A stretch of DNA of 14,142 nt from Gemmatimonadota bacterium (GCA_019348475.1 JAHWJJ010000054.1:1-14142), one strand, 5' to 3'; shown: positions 1 to 7,233, counted from the stretch's first letter. The notes: generated from the letters alone by a model not told the origin. A program made the numbers and translations.

Positions 1-847
1 CCACCAGCGGCACCAGGATGGAGGTGGTGATGGAGGACGACTGCACCGCCACCGTCACCCCGATCCCCACCAGGATCCCCACCAGGCCGCCGCCGCCGCC
101 GATCACGCGGTTCATCACCCGCTCCACGCTGCCGGCCACCAGCCGCCGCATGTTGCGGGTGATCAGGGCCAGCGCCGTAAAGATGAGCGCGAGGCCCAGC
201 CCCAGCAGGACGAACGCGGTGACGGGGCCGGTGCTCAGCACGTCTTCGGCCAGCCCCACCGGCAGCTTGACGGCCTGCCGGATGGGGCTCTTCCCCATCT
301 CCGACGCCGACATCCCCGAGCGGCCGACGAAGTCCGTCAACGCCCCCGCCATGCGGCTGAGGAAGCCGGTGGCCAGCTCCAGCGGCAGGAGCACGGAAAC
401 GGCCAGCAGGTTGAAGAAGTCGTGCACCGTGGCGGCCGCGAAGGCCCGCCGGAACTCCTCCGCCCGGCGAATGCTTCCCAGCGAGGCCAGGGTGCTGGTG
501 ACGGTGGTGCCGATGTTGGCCCCCATGATCATCGGCACCGCAAGGGCGAGCGGCAGCGTACCCGCGCCCACCATTCCCACGATGGTGGAGGTGGAGACGG
601 AGGACGACTGCACCAGCACGGTGGCCAGCAGCCCCGCGCACAGGCCGGAGATGGGGTGCGACACCGAGTGCAGGAGCGCCTCCTGAAACCCCTTGCCCAG
701 GGCCGCGATGCCGGCTTCCAGAAAGCCGACGCCCACCAGGAACACGTACAGCAGAAACACCACCAGCACGGCACGCGCCGCGGGAGGAATTCCCCTGGGG
801 GTTCCCCGCCGGTGTGGCTGCGTGCTGCTCCTCGACGAATCTCGCAC
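1..847 (-). CDS. Na+/phosphate symporter, SLC34/NptA type (3' end outside the window)
   Basis: Imports inorganic phosphate coupled to sodium across the inner membrane (family role of SLC34/PNaS). The reading frame is open from the left edge to about 847 on the minus strand, giving 282 visible residues. It shows the family's inverted-repeat hallmarks: a first QSSS signature followed by STSTIVGMVGAG and MGANIGTTVTSTLASL, then a second QSSSITTSI close to the edge, so most of the second half lies outside. An N-terminal hydrophobic segment (AVLVVFLLYVFLVGVGF) follows about 27 Arg/Pro-rich residues. No ATG lies near the expected N-terminus. I chose GTG at 847 because an AAGG sits 7 nt upstream, but a GTG just before the first membrane segment is possible. 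It is divergent from the histidine kinase. No PhoU or Pho regulon gene is visible. Family assignment is firm, the start is not. Confidence 0.87.
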   Translation of the reverse strand, partial: MRDSSRSSTQPHRRGTPRGIPPAARAVLVVFLLYVFLVGVGFLEAGIAALGKGFQEALLHSVSHPISGLCAGLLATVLVQSSSVSTSTIVGMVGAGTLPLALAVPMIMGANIGTTVTSTLASLGSIRRAEEFRRAFAAATVHDFFNLLAVSVLLPLELATGFLSRMAGALTDFVGRSGMSASEMGKSPIRQAVKLPVGLAEDVLSTGPVTAFVLLGLGLALIFTALALITRNMRRLVAGSVERVMNRVIGGGGGLVGILVGIGVTVAVQSSSITTSILVPLV

Positions 848-1158
848 CCCTTTACCTTGGTCCGGGCGGCACCGCGGCGCGCCTCTCCGTGCTCGCGCCG
901 CCGTTCAATGTGGGGATTGTTCGGCTGAGCGCAACCCACGCAGCCCCCGCCAGTCCGTCGATTCCGCCGATTCCGTCGACTCAGCCGGCTTCGTCGACCC
1001 GGTTGGCCTGGTGTATGCCAACGCTGCTGCCGCGGTCCCGGCGCAGCGGCGGCGGCATGGCGATCAGTCCTTTGCCGTCGTGCAGGATGGGAGTGCCCGG
1101 TTTTTGCCTGTCCCTCCGCACGCCGAAACCGATCCGCACCCCCGGAGCAGCGTCCCAC
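848..1158. other. Divergent non-coding gap between symporter and histidine kinase
   Basis: About 310 bases with no credible gene. Both flanking genes read outward, so promoters for both should lie here, but I see no box pair good enough to call. The frame of the kinase stays open through the gap as far back as a GTG near 814. The peptide it would encode there is low-complexity, Pro/Ser/Arg-rich and has no domain, so I treat it as non-coding. The notable content is the 9-nt degenerate tandem repeat at 954-1007. Confidence 0.6.
954..1007. repeat. Degenerate 9-nt tandem repeat, about six units
   Basis: Six consecutive 9-mers can be lined up: TCCGTCGAT, TCCGCCGAT, TCCGTCGAC, TCAGCCGGC, TTCGTCGAC, CCGGTTGGC. 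The first three differ at one or two bases and the later ones decay. Units 3 and 5 each end in the palindrome GTCGAC. It lies in the divergent promoter gap. It could be a decaying minisatellite or a cluster of regulator sites; the sequence alone does not decide. Confidence 0.5.
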
Positions 1159-3360
1159 ATGTCGAGCGAGCCGCGCCGCGACTCCGCTTTTTCTTCCCAC
1201 GCCCCCGGCACGGCGCCGCGGGCGGACCCGGACGCCGTTGTCAACGACCCGGCGCGGCTGGCCGTGGTGCGCGCAACCGGGCTGCTGGACGCGCCCGCCG
1301 AGCCGCCATTCGACCGGCTGGTGCGGCTGGCCGCGCGGCTGCTGGGCGTGCCCGTCACCTTTGTTTCGCTGGTGGACGAGAATCGCGACTTCTACCTGGC
1401 GTCCACCGGGTTCGACGAGCCGCTGGCTTCGGGCCGGGAGATGGCGGGGCGCACCTTCTGCCACTTCAGCGTCGCCGGCGCCACCCCCGAGCACCCGCTG
1501 GTGATCCCCGACACCCGCGCGCACCCGGTGTACCGCGAGGTGCCCACGGTCCATTCGCTGGGCGTGGCGGCGTACGTGGGGGTGCCGCTGGTCGTGGACG
1601 GGCAGCCGGTCGGGTCGTTCTGCGCCATCGACACGGCGCCCCACGCGTGGACGGAGGCGGAGGTCGAGGTGCTGCGCGAGCTGGCCGCGAGCGCGCAGCG
1701 CGAGATGGAGCTGCGCCGCGCGCTGGACCGGGCCCGGCGCACGGCGCTGGAGATGGAGCGGAGCCACCGCGAACGCGACGAGTTCCTGAACGCCACCACC
1801 GACGGCATCTACACCATCGATCCGGACGGGCGCATCCTCTTCGTGAACCGCGCGGCGGCCGAACAGCTGGGATACGAGCCGGGGGAGATCGTCGGCCGCG
1901 AGGGGCACGCGCTCTTCCACCACACGCACGCGGACGGAACACCCTACCCGCGGGAAGAGTGCGCCATCTGGCGCGCCGCGGCCGAGGGGCGCACGGTGCA
2001 GGTGCACGACGAGGTGCTCTGGCGCCGCGACGGCACCTCGTTTCCCGTGGCGTACGCCTCGTCGCCCGTGCACCGCGACGGGGAGCTGGTGGGGGCGGTG
2101 GTCCGGTTCACCGACATCACCGGGCAAAAGCGGGCGCTGGACGGGCTGCACCTGCTGGCCGAGTCCGGCCGCGTGCTCTCGTCGTCGCTGGAACTAGACC
2201 AGACCATGCAGGCCATCGCCTCGCTGGCGGTGCCGGCGCTGGCGGAGATGGCGATGGTGGACCTGGTGGAGGAGGGGGTGGTGCGCCGCGTGGCCGCGTC
2301 GCACGTGGACGAGCGGGTGCCGGCGCTCTCGGAGCGCGCGCGCCACTTTCCCCCGCGCATCGGCGACCCCGGCCCGCAGTCGCGGGTGCTGCGCACCGGT
2401 GAGCCGCTGCTGGTGCGCAACGTCGACGAGGCCTGGATCCGGGCGCTGGACCGCGGGCCCGAGCACGCGCAGCTGATGCGCGAGGTCGCGCCCGACTCGC
2501 TGATCGTGGCGCCGCTGCGCTCGCGCGGGGCGGTGCTGGGCACCCTCACCCTCATCCGCACCGCGGCGCGCCCCTGCTTTGACCAGGCGGACCTGGAGCT
2601 GGCGGAAGAGCTGGGGCTGCGCGCGGCGCTGGCGGTGGAGAACGCCCGCCTGTACCACTCGGCGCGCCACGCCACCCGCGCCCGCGACGACATGCTGGGG
2701 GTGGTGTCGCACGACCTGCGCAACCCCATCCACTCCATCTTCATGAGCTCGTCGTTCCTCAACGAGCTGCTGCCGGAGGGGATGAAGGTGGAGCGCACGC
2801 AGGCGGCGGTGATCAAGCGCGCGGCGGAACGGGCCAACCGCCTGATCCAGGACCTGCTCGACATCAGCCACATCGAGAGCGGGCAGCTGTCGCTGCAGCG
2901 CGAGCCGCATTCCGCCGCGTCCATCGCGGCCGAGGCGGTGGAGCTGTCCGCCATGCCCGCCGCGGAGCGAGGGATCGCGCTGGTGTGCGGAGAGATGGAC
3001 CGCGCGGCGCGGGTGATGGCCGACCGGGACCGCGTGGTGCAGGCGCTGGGGAACCTGATCGGCAACGCGCTCAAGTTCACCCCGGAGGGCGGCCGCGTCA
3101 CCGTCTCCGTCCACGGCCGGGACGGCCGGGTGCACGTGGCCGTGGCCGACACGGGACCGGGGATCGCGCCGGAGCAGCTGCCACGCCTGTTCGACCGCTT
3201 CTGGCAGGCCAACCGCAAGGATCGGCGTGGGGTGGGGCTGGGCCTTTCCATCGTCAAGGGGATCGCCGACGCGCACGGCGGCGAGGTGCGCGTGGACACG
3301 GCCGAGGGCGCCGGCACCACCTTCACCCTCGTCCTTCCCGCGGCGCCCGACGAGGGCTGA
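1159..3360 (+). CDS. GAF-PAS-GAF sensor histidine kinase
   Basis: A soluble two-component sensor kinase that autophosphorylates on histidine and should pass phosphate to a response regulator. Of 733 residues, about 51-178 form a GAF domain (VSLVDENRDFYLAS, GVPLVVDGQPVGSFCAID), followed by a short charged helical linker. About 208-321 is a PAS/PAC domain (ATTDGIYTIDPDGRILFVN, then VVRFTDITGQKRA), and about 330-500 a second GAF. The HisKA H-box is VSHDLRNPIHS with His518, and the HATPase domain has N-box Asn636 in LIGNALKFTPEGG, DTGPG at 664-668 and GVGLGLSIVKG near 690. No membrane segment is visible, so it is likely cytosolic and senses a ligand, redox state or light. ATG 1159 was chosen for GGAG at 1144-1147 and because the GAF starts soon after; upstream ATG/GTG codons in frame add only low-complexity sequence. 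No receiver gene is in the window, so it is an orphan here. The ligand is unknown. Confidence 0.88.
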   Translation: MSSEPRRDSAFSSHAPGTAPRADPDAVVNDPARLAVVRATGLLDAPAEPPFDRLVRLAARLLGVPVTFVSLVDENRDFYLASTGFDEPLASGREMAGRTFCHFSVAGATPEHPLVIPDTRAHPVYREVPTVHSLGVAAYVGVPLVVDGQPVGSFCAIDTAPHAWTEAEVEVLRELAASAQREMELRRALDRARRTALEMERSHRERDEFLNATTDGIYTIDPDGRILFVNRAAAEQLGYEPGEIVGREGHALFHHTHADGTPYPREECAIWRAAAEGRTVQVHDEVLWRRDGTSFPVAYASSPVHRDGELVGAVVRFTDITGQKRALDGLHLLAESGRVLSSSLELDQTMQAIASLAVPALAEMAMVDLVEEGVVRRVAASHVDERVPALSERARHFPPRIGDPGPQSRVLRTGEPLLVRNVDEAWIRALDRGPEHAQLMREVAPDSLIVAPLRSRGAVLGTLTLIRTAARPCFDQADLELAEELGLRAALAVENARLYHSARHATRARDDMLGVVSHDLRNPIHSIFMSSSFLNELLPEGMKVERTQAAVIKRAAERANRLIQDLLDISHIESGQLSLQREPHSAASIAAEAVELSAMPAAERGIALVCGEMDRAARVMADRDRVVQALGNLIGNALKFTPEGGRVTVSVHGRDGRVHVAVADTGPGIAPEQLPRLFDRFWQANRKDRRGVGLGLSIVKGIADAHGGEVRVDTAEGAGTTFTLVLPAAPDEG

Positions 3361-3381
3361 CGCCCGAGCAGGCAGAAGCCG

Positions 3382-3645
3382 TCAGCTGCGCCGCGGACGT
3401 TCGGCCGGGACTCCGTCCAGCATTCCGCGGACGCTGATGTCCTCATCCAGCTCGGGCCAATGCACGCCTTGCCCGGAACCGATCAGGCGCAAGTTCGCAC
3501 GCTGCTCCGGCGTTGCATCCATCAACCGCCACGACCACGCCAGGGGGACGCTCACCGTCCTGCCGTCCACCAGCTCAGCCGTGATCGATTCGTCGGTCAC
3601 GCGAATGCCGGAAATTCGCGCATCAACTCTGAGAACAGTGCTCAT
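3382..3645 (-). CDS. DUF2442 domain protein
   Basis: Small 87-residue protein of the DUF2442 family, recognised from the conserved core ATPEQRANLRLIGSGQGVHW followed by PELDEDISVRGML at about residues 44-76. The N-terminal half is a beta-rich stretch (ISGIRVTDESITAELVDGRTVSVPLAW). Its molecular function is not established. Relatives are often encoded beside a DUF4160 gene in small pairs suspected to be toxin-antitoxin-like. No DUF4160 partner is seen on either side: upstream is the divergent zinc-ribbon gene and downstream the convergent kinase end, 21 nt away. Start ATG 3645 is preceded by a weak purine run (GAAGAAAG). The family call is good, any role is unknown. Confidence 0.8.
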   Translation of the reverse strand: MSTVLRVDARISGIRVTDESITAELVDGRTVSVPLAWSWRLMDATPEQRANLRLIGSGQGVHWPELDEDISVRGMLDGVPAERPRRS

Positions 3646-3730
3646 GCCAGGCTTTCTTCATCCGCTATTCGTGCTCCTGAAGGACGTGGGGAGCGCGTCT
3701 TACTTCTTCTCCGTGGCGGACTGACGGCCG

Positions 3731-4216
3731 ATGCCGCTGGTCACCTGCCCGGACTGCCAGGGCCGGATTTCCGATGCCGCGCCCGCGTGCGTCCACTGCG
3801 GGCGTCCCGCCGGGCCTGCGCGCCCGGCCCTGAATGCCGATGGGCCGCCGACCCGGCGGCGGCACCCGCTGGCCGGTCCAGCCGCCGGGTCCGGGATCCC
3901 GCTGCGCGGCGTGCTGCGCGGGCTGGCGGTGGCGTCGGTGGCGGGGCTGGTGGGGGTGCGCTGGGTGTACGGGGGCAGGTGGGAGGGGATGGACCTGCTG
4001 CTCTCCGCCTTGATACCCATCGCCATCGGGGCTTCGCTGCTCCTGATGGAGCCGCCGGAGGCGACGGCCGTGCGCACGCGGGCAGGCCGGCGGCGCGGCA
4101 ACTGGGGCGTGTGGTTCTCGGAACGGGAGGCGCGCAGGGAATTCCACTGGAACGTCGTCGCCGGCTGGGCGTTCCTGCTGATCGGCGCCGTCACGCTACT
4201 CGCTTCCGCGCTCTGA
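3731..4216 (+). CDS. Zinc-ribbon membrane protein of unknown function
   Basis: 161 residues. The N-terminus carries a compact zinc ribbon, CPDC then CVHCG (residues 6-9 and about 20-24), the layout of bacterial zinc-ribbon/zinc-finger N-terminal modules. A Pro/Arg-rich linker follows, then three hydrophobic segments: about residues 60-79 (VLRGLAVASVAGLVGVRWVY), about 86-104 (LLLSALIPIAIGASLLLM) and the C-terminus at about 140-160 (VAGWAFLLIGAVTLLASAL). Before the last one lies a charged stretch (TRAGRRRGNWGVWF). I do not recognise a specific family. The likely picture is an inner-membrane protein with a cytosolic zinc knob. There is no strong Shine-Dalgarno before ATG 3731. It is divergent from the DUF2442 gene, with an 85-nt shared gap. 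Confidence 0.7.
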   Translation: MPLVTCPDCQGRISDAAPACVHCGRPAGPARPALNADGPPTRRRHPLAGPAAGSGIPLRGVLRGLAVASVAGLVGVRWVYGGRWEGMDLLLSALIPIAIGASLLLMEPPEATAVRTRAGRRRGNWGVWFSEREARREFHWNVVAGWAFLLIGAVTLLASAL

Positions 4217-4545
4217 TACCGGCTTGCGGAGGACGTTCTGGAATCGGCGCCGGGCCGCCGCCACGGAGGAGAGCGGCTGCCGCAGGAAGGCTCATCATCA
4301 CCCGAAGCGCTGCTCGTGGGGCTTCCCCCACGCGCGGCGCTGGCGGCCCACGGCCCCCGCGAGGTGGTTTCGCGTGTAGACGACGTCCCGCAACAGTTCG
4401 CCTGACCGCGCCCCAACGCTGTCCCTTGTCCCCTTGTCCCCCCCCGACAGCCCCGCGAACGACTTCGTTGCACTCCAGACCATCACTCTATAACTGTTCC
4501 CTCCTGGTCCACTCGGCAGGCGTCCGGAACCCGCGGAGGAACGGC
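4217..4545. other. Non-coding gap before the radical SAM gene
   Basis: About 330 bases with no gene I can support. A 62-codon open frame on the minus strand (4298-4486) has no recognisable domain or ribosome site. Around 4421-4445 there is a short C/T-rich direct repeat (TTGTCCCC twice in tandem). The 3' end holds a possible promoter and the strong ribosome site of the next gene. Confidence 0.5.
4468..4494 (+). promoter_or_regulatory. Candidate promoter of the radical SAM gene
   Basis: TATAAC at 4489-4494 is a good -10 hexamer in an otherwise GC-rich region. TTGCAC at 4468-4473 could be the -35, but the spacing is only 15 nt, so the pair is imperfect. The leader would be about 45 nt and contains GGAGGA just before the start codon. 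Inferred from sequence only. Confidence 0.35.
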
Positions 4546-6093
4546 ATGCGCATCGGAGTGATCGACCTGCTCGGTAAGGAGCCGCCCAGGAACGGCTATT
4601 CCCGCTTCATGCGGATGAACAACGCCAGCATCATGCCCCAGGTGGTGGCGGTGTGGTGCGAGCAAGAGGGGCACGAGGTGCACATGGCGTACTACTCCGG
4701 CCCGGAGCTGATCGCCGGCTCCGTGCCCGACGACGTGGACGTGATGTTCATCACCGCGTTCTCGCAGGCCGCGCTGCTGGCGTACGCCATGAGCAACTAC
4801 TACCGGCAGCGGGGGGTGATCACGGTGCTGGGGGGCCCGCACGCGCGGTCGTACCCGGAAGACGCGCAGCAGTACTTCGACTACGTGGTGGGGATGTGCG
4901 ACAAGGAGTTGCTGTGCGACATCCTGAACGATGCCGAGCAGCACCGCCCCCTGGGGCAGTACGTCTCGGCGACCCGGCAGCCGCACGTGCTCCCCGGGCT
5001 GCGCGAGCGGTGGAAGTTCCTGCGGCCGGCCATGGAAAAGGCGAAGCTTCTGCGCCTGGTGCCGGTGATCGGCAGCCTGGGGTGCCCGTACAAGTGCAGC
5101 TTCTGCATCGACGCCGTAACGCCGTACGTGGCGCTGGACTACGACGTCATGAAGGACGACATGCGCTTCTTCCTGGAGACGAAGCTGCCGCGCTCATGCC
5201 TGGTGTGGCACGATCCCAACTTCGGCATCCGCTTCGACGACTACCTGGATGCCATCGAAGAGGCGGTGCCGCGGGGCAGCATAACCTTCTTTGCCGAGAT
5301 GTCGCTGGCGCTGCTCAAGGAAGACAACCTCAAGCGGCTGCAGCGCAACAACTTCAAGGCCATCGCGCCCGGCATCGAGTCGTGGTTCGACATCGGCGAC
5401 AAGTCGCGGATGCGCAACGTGCGGGGGATGGAGAAGGTGGAGCGGATGGCCGAGCACGCCAACCTGGTGAACTCGTACATCCCCTACACGCAGTGCAACC
5501 TGATCTTCGGGCTGGATTCCGACGACGGGCCGGAGCCGTTCGAACTCACGAAGCGGTTCATCGACAAGGCGCCCGGCGTGTACCCGCACCTGGCGCTGCT
5601 CTCCGCGTTCGGGCGCAACGCCGAGCTCAACCTGCAGTACCAGCGCGAGGGCCGGGTGCTGCCGGTGCCGTTCCACTTTCTGGACCTGGTGCAGGCGATG
5701 AACGTAAAGCCGGCCAACTACGGGTGGGTGGAGTTCTACACGCTGGTGTGCGAGACCTTCGACTACTGCTTCTCGCCCAGGGCGCTCACGCGGCGGCTGT
5801 TCGCCAACCCCAGGCCGCTGCTGGGGCTGGAGCAGTTCTTTCGCGGCGTGTCGTCGGAGCGGAACAACCGGCTGGGCCACCACCGCAAGATGCTGCGCTG
5901 GCTGCAGGAAGACGCCGAGGTGCGCGACTTCTTCGAGGGCGTGACGCCCGAGATCCCCACGGTGATGGTGAACCAGATCCGGCAGCACCTGGGCCCGCTG
6001 TGGGAGTGGCTTCCGGAGAACGCCCTGCACTACGACCCCAACGCGTACCTGCACTCCGGCTCCACCCATCCGCTCCCCGTCGCGCTGGCGTAG
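4546..6093 (+). CDS. B12-binding-type radical SAM protein
   Basis: 515 residues. The N-terminal 130 or so residues resemble the Rossmann-like B12-binding domain that precedes many radical SAM enzymes (MRIGVIDLLGKEPP, the VDVMFITAFSQAALLAYAMS helix, ITVLGGPHARSYPEDAQQ). No DxHxxG cobalamin-ligand motif is seen, as in other base-off members. The radical SAM cluster motif is CPYKCSFC with Cys180, Cys184 and Cys187 binding the 4Fe-4S cluster, followed by a TIM-barrel-like region with IAPGIESW and CNLIFGLDSD. A C-terminal extension of about 150 residues rich in Trp, Tyr and Leu has no family I can name. Start ATG 4546 has GGAGGA at 4535-4540. It stands alone in the plus strand with no obvious pathway partners, so the substrate (methylation, cyclisation or ring chemistry) cannot be told. 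The superfamily is certain, the reaction is unknown. Confidence 0.85.
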   Translation: MRIGVIDLLGKEPPRNGYSRFMRMNNASIMPQVVAVWCEQEGHEVHMAYYSGPELIAGSVPDDVDVMFITAFSQAALLAYAMSNYYRQRGVITVLGGPHARSYPEDAQQYFDYVVGMCDKELLCDILNDAEQHRPLGQYVSATRQPHVLPGLRERWKFLRPAMEKAKLLRLVPVIGSLGCPYKCSFCIDAVTPYVALDYDVMKDDMRFFLETKLPRSCLVWHDPNFGIRFDDYLDAIEEAVPRGSITFFAEMSLALLKEDNLKRLQRNNFKAIAPGIESWFDIGDKSRMRNVRGMEKVERMAEHANLVNSYIPYTQCNLIFGLDSDDGPEPFELTKRFIDKAPGVYPHLALLSAFGRNAELNLQYQREGRVLPVPFHFLDLVQAMNVKPANYGWVEFYTLVCETFDYCFSPRALTRRLFANPRPLLGLEQFFRGVSSERNNRLGHHRKMLRWLQEDAEVRDFFEGVTPEIPTVMVNQIRQHLGPLWEWLPENALHYDPNAYLHSGSTHPLPVALA

Positions 6094-6157
6094 CCGCACA
6101 CGCGGGTTCCGGCGGACGGGCCGAGGATGGGCGCGGATCATGGGATCGGACGGATGA

Positions 6158-6231
6158 CCTCACGCGGAGGGCGCGGAGGAACGCGGAGCGGACTGCGCTC
6201 TCCGCGTTCCTCCGCGTCCTCTCGCGTGAGG
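6158..6231. repeat. Large imperfect inverted repeat (hairpin element)
   Basis: Arms at 6158-6188 and 6200-6231 are complementary over about 31 bases, with only a few mismatches and one extra base, and an 11-nt loop (CGGACTGCGCT). Each arm is built of iterated CGCGGAGG-like blocks (GCGCGGAGGA then ACGCGGAG). It lies between the radical SAM gene and the toxin-antitoxin pair, 64 nt after the radical SAM stop. No T-run follows, so it is not a classical intrinsic terminator. It looks more like a dispersed palindromic element of the REP/MITE kind. Whether it recurs elsewhere cannot be seen here. Confidence 0.7.
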
Positions 6232-6294
6232 CGGTTCTTCTCCTGAAGTTCCTAGAACTCTGTCGATTTCGCTGATTCGGCGCGCTGAGCGGCA

Positions 6295-6344
6295 TTGACG
6301 GTGGGCGAATCTGCCCGCATCTTTGGGCAGACCTGCACAGGAGG
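6295..6344 (+). promoter_or_regulatory. Candidate promoter/operator and RBS of the RES toxin-antitoxin pair
   Basis: TTGACG (6295-6300) is a five-of-six -35 box. Seventeen bases later CATCTT (6318-6323) is a weak -10. A perfect 6+6 palindrome, CTGCCC (6311-6316) with GGGCAG (6325-6330), brackets that -10, which suits an operator for an autorepressing Xre-type antitoxin. AGGAGG at 6339-6344 is the ribosome site, 5 nt before ATG 6350. The operator role is inferred. Confidence 0.45.
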
Positions 6345-6349
6345 CGTTC

Positions 6350-6775
6350 ATGGAGTGGCTTGAGACCGCGCGCGCCCTCGGCGGCACAGCGGTGCTGGGT
6401 GAGGAGGTTACGTCCGGCCCCGCGTTCGTCCAGCAGATCGAGGAGGGGCTCCCCACGCGTGTGCTGGCGCAGCTCAAGCGGTACAGCCAACTCTCCGACG
6501 CCGACCTCACGTCGGTGATTCCGCGGCGGACGTTTTCAAGCCTGCGCACCCTCAGCCGCCTTACGCCCGAGCAGTCGGACCGCGTTGCACGCACGGCCGG
6601 CGTCGCCGCACTCGCGCAGCGCGTCTTTGGCGATGCAGGCAGTGCCCGCGAATGGCTCCTTGCGCCCAACCCCGCACTCGGCCACCAGACGCCGCTGCGC
6701 ATGCTGCGGACGGGAAGCGGGGCCGCCGTCGTCGAGGCGGTGCTGATCCGGATCGAGCACGGCGTATACGAGTGA
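6350..6775 (+). CDS. Xre/MbcA/ParS-type antitoxin of a RES toxin
   Basis: Antitoxin that binds and masks the downstream RES toxin and usually represses its own promoter. 141 residues. The N-terminal and middle part (about 34-75: LAQLKRYSQLSDADLTSVIP, RTFSSLRTLSRLTPEQSDRV) is the helix-turn-helix region. The C-terminus (about 76-141, with VFGDAGSAREWLLAPNPALG and GSGAAVVEAVLIRIEHGVYE) is the MbcA/ParS/Xre toxin-binding domain, closing in the typical L-x-R-I-E-x-G-x-Y/A tail. ATG 6350 was preferred over an in-frame start 27 nt upstream because AGGAGG lies at ideal distance. Its TGA overlaps the toxin GTG by 4 nt (GTGA), so the two are translationally coupled. Confidence 0.85.
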   Translation: MEWLETARALGGTAVLGEEVTSGPAFVQQIEEGLPTRVLAQLKRYSQLSDADLTSVIPRRTFSSLRTLSRLTPEQSDRVARTAGVAALAQRVFGDAGSAREWLLAPNPALGHQTPLRMLRTGSGAAVVEAVLIRIEHGVYE

Positions 6776-7224
6776 GGCGGGTCTGGAGGCTGGCCAGCGG
6801 ACGCTACCCTCCCCTCACCGGTGAAGGAGCGCGGCTGGTGGGCGGGCGGTGGAATTCGCCTGGACACCCTCTCATCTACACGTCCGACTCTCTCGCGCTC
6901 TGCCTGGCTGAATGCCTGGTCCACGTCCCCGGGCGCCTGCCGGCGGACTACGTCGCGTTCACGATCGCGTTGCCGGAGGACTCCGTCGAGAGCATCGACG
7001 TACAGTCGCTGGAGGCGGACTGGCGGCGCGACCTGGGGCTTACGCGGGCCATCGGTGACGGGTGGCTGGCGGCGGGCAGAACGCTTGCGCTGGTGGTCCC
7101 GAGCGCCGTTCTCCCCGACAGCAGCAACATCCTCGTGAATCCGCTGCATCCACGTTCCGCCGAGATCCAGCTGGTCGCGCAGCAGCCGTTCCAGTTCGAT
7201 CCGCGGCTGCGTCCTCTTCCCTGA
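6772..7224 (+). CDS. RES domain toxin (NAD+-degrading family)
   Basis: Toxin of the RES family. Characterised relatives (MbcT, ParT and others) deplete NAD+ or modify proteins with its ADP-ribose part, acting in the cytosol. 150 residues from GTG 6772. The domain spans nearly the whole protein: VWRLASGRYP at the N-terminus, GARLVGGRWNSPGHPLIY with Arg26 and Tyr36, then LALCLAE with Glu47, which are the conserved Arg, Tyr and Glu of the active site. The C-terminal NILVNPLHPRSAEIQL matches the family's closing strand. All key residues are intact, so it should be active. The GTG start is set by the GTGA overlap with the antitoxin stop and by the usual RES N-terminus. There is no separate ribosome site, which fits coupled translation. 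The amidase gene starts 9 nt after the stop. Confidence 0.88.
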   Translation: MRRVWRLASGRYPPLTGEGARLVGGRWNSPGHPLIYTSDSLALCLAECLVHVPGRLPADYVAFTIALPEDSVESIDVQSLEADWRRDLGLTRAIGDGWLAAGRTLALVVPSAVLPDSSNILVNPLHPRSAEIQLVAQQPFQFDPRLRPLP

Positions 7225-7233
7225 CCTGCATTG

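Noticed and set aside
814..1158. N-terminal extension of the histidine kinase from GTG near 814
   Set aside because: The added 115 residues are Ser/Pro/Arg-rich without a domain and overlap the symporter start region. ATG 1159 has a GGAG site and precedes the GAF directly.
529..2151. Long open frame on the minus strand opposite the kinase and symporter starts
   Set aside because: Translation is Arg/His/Pro/Gly-rich with no domain. It is a high-GC shadow of the kinase and overlaps the true symporter frame.
4298..4486. 62-codon minus-strand open frame in the 4217-4545 gap
   Set aside because: No ribosome site, domain or partner. It is short enough to occur by chance in GC-rich DNA, although I cannot fully exclude a small protein.
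6158..6231. Inverted repeat as an intrinsic terminator for the radical SAM gene
   Set aside because: The stem is far longer than a terminator and no T-run follows on the plus strand.
4653..6275. 540-codon plus-strand frame inside the radical SAM gene
   Set aside because: Ala/Arg/Gly-rich shadow of the radical SAM frame, without motifs.
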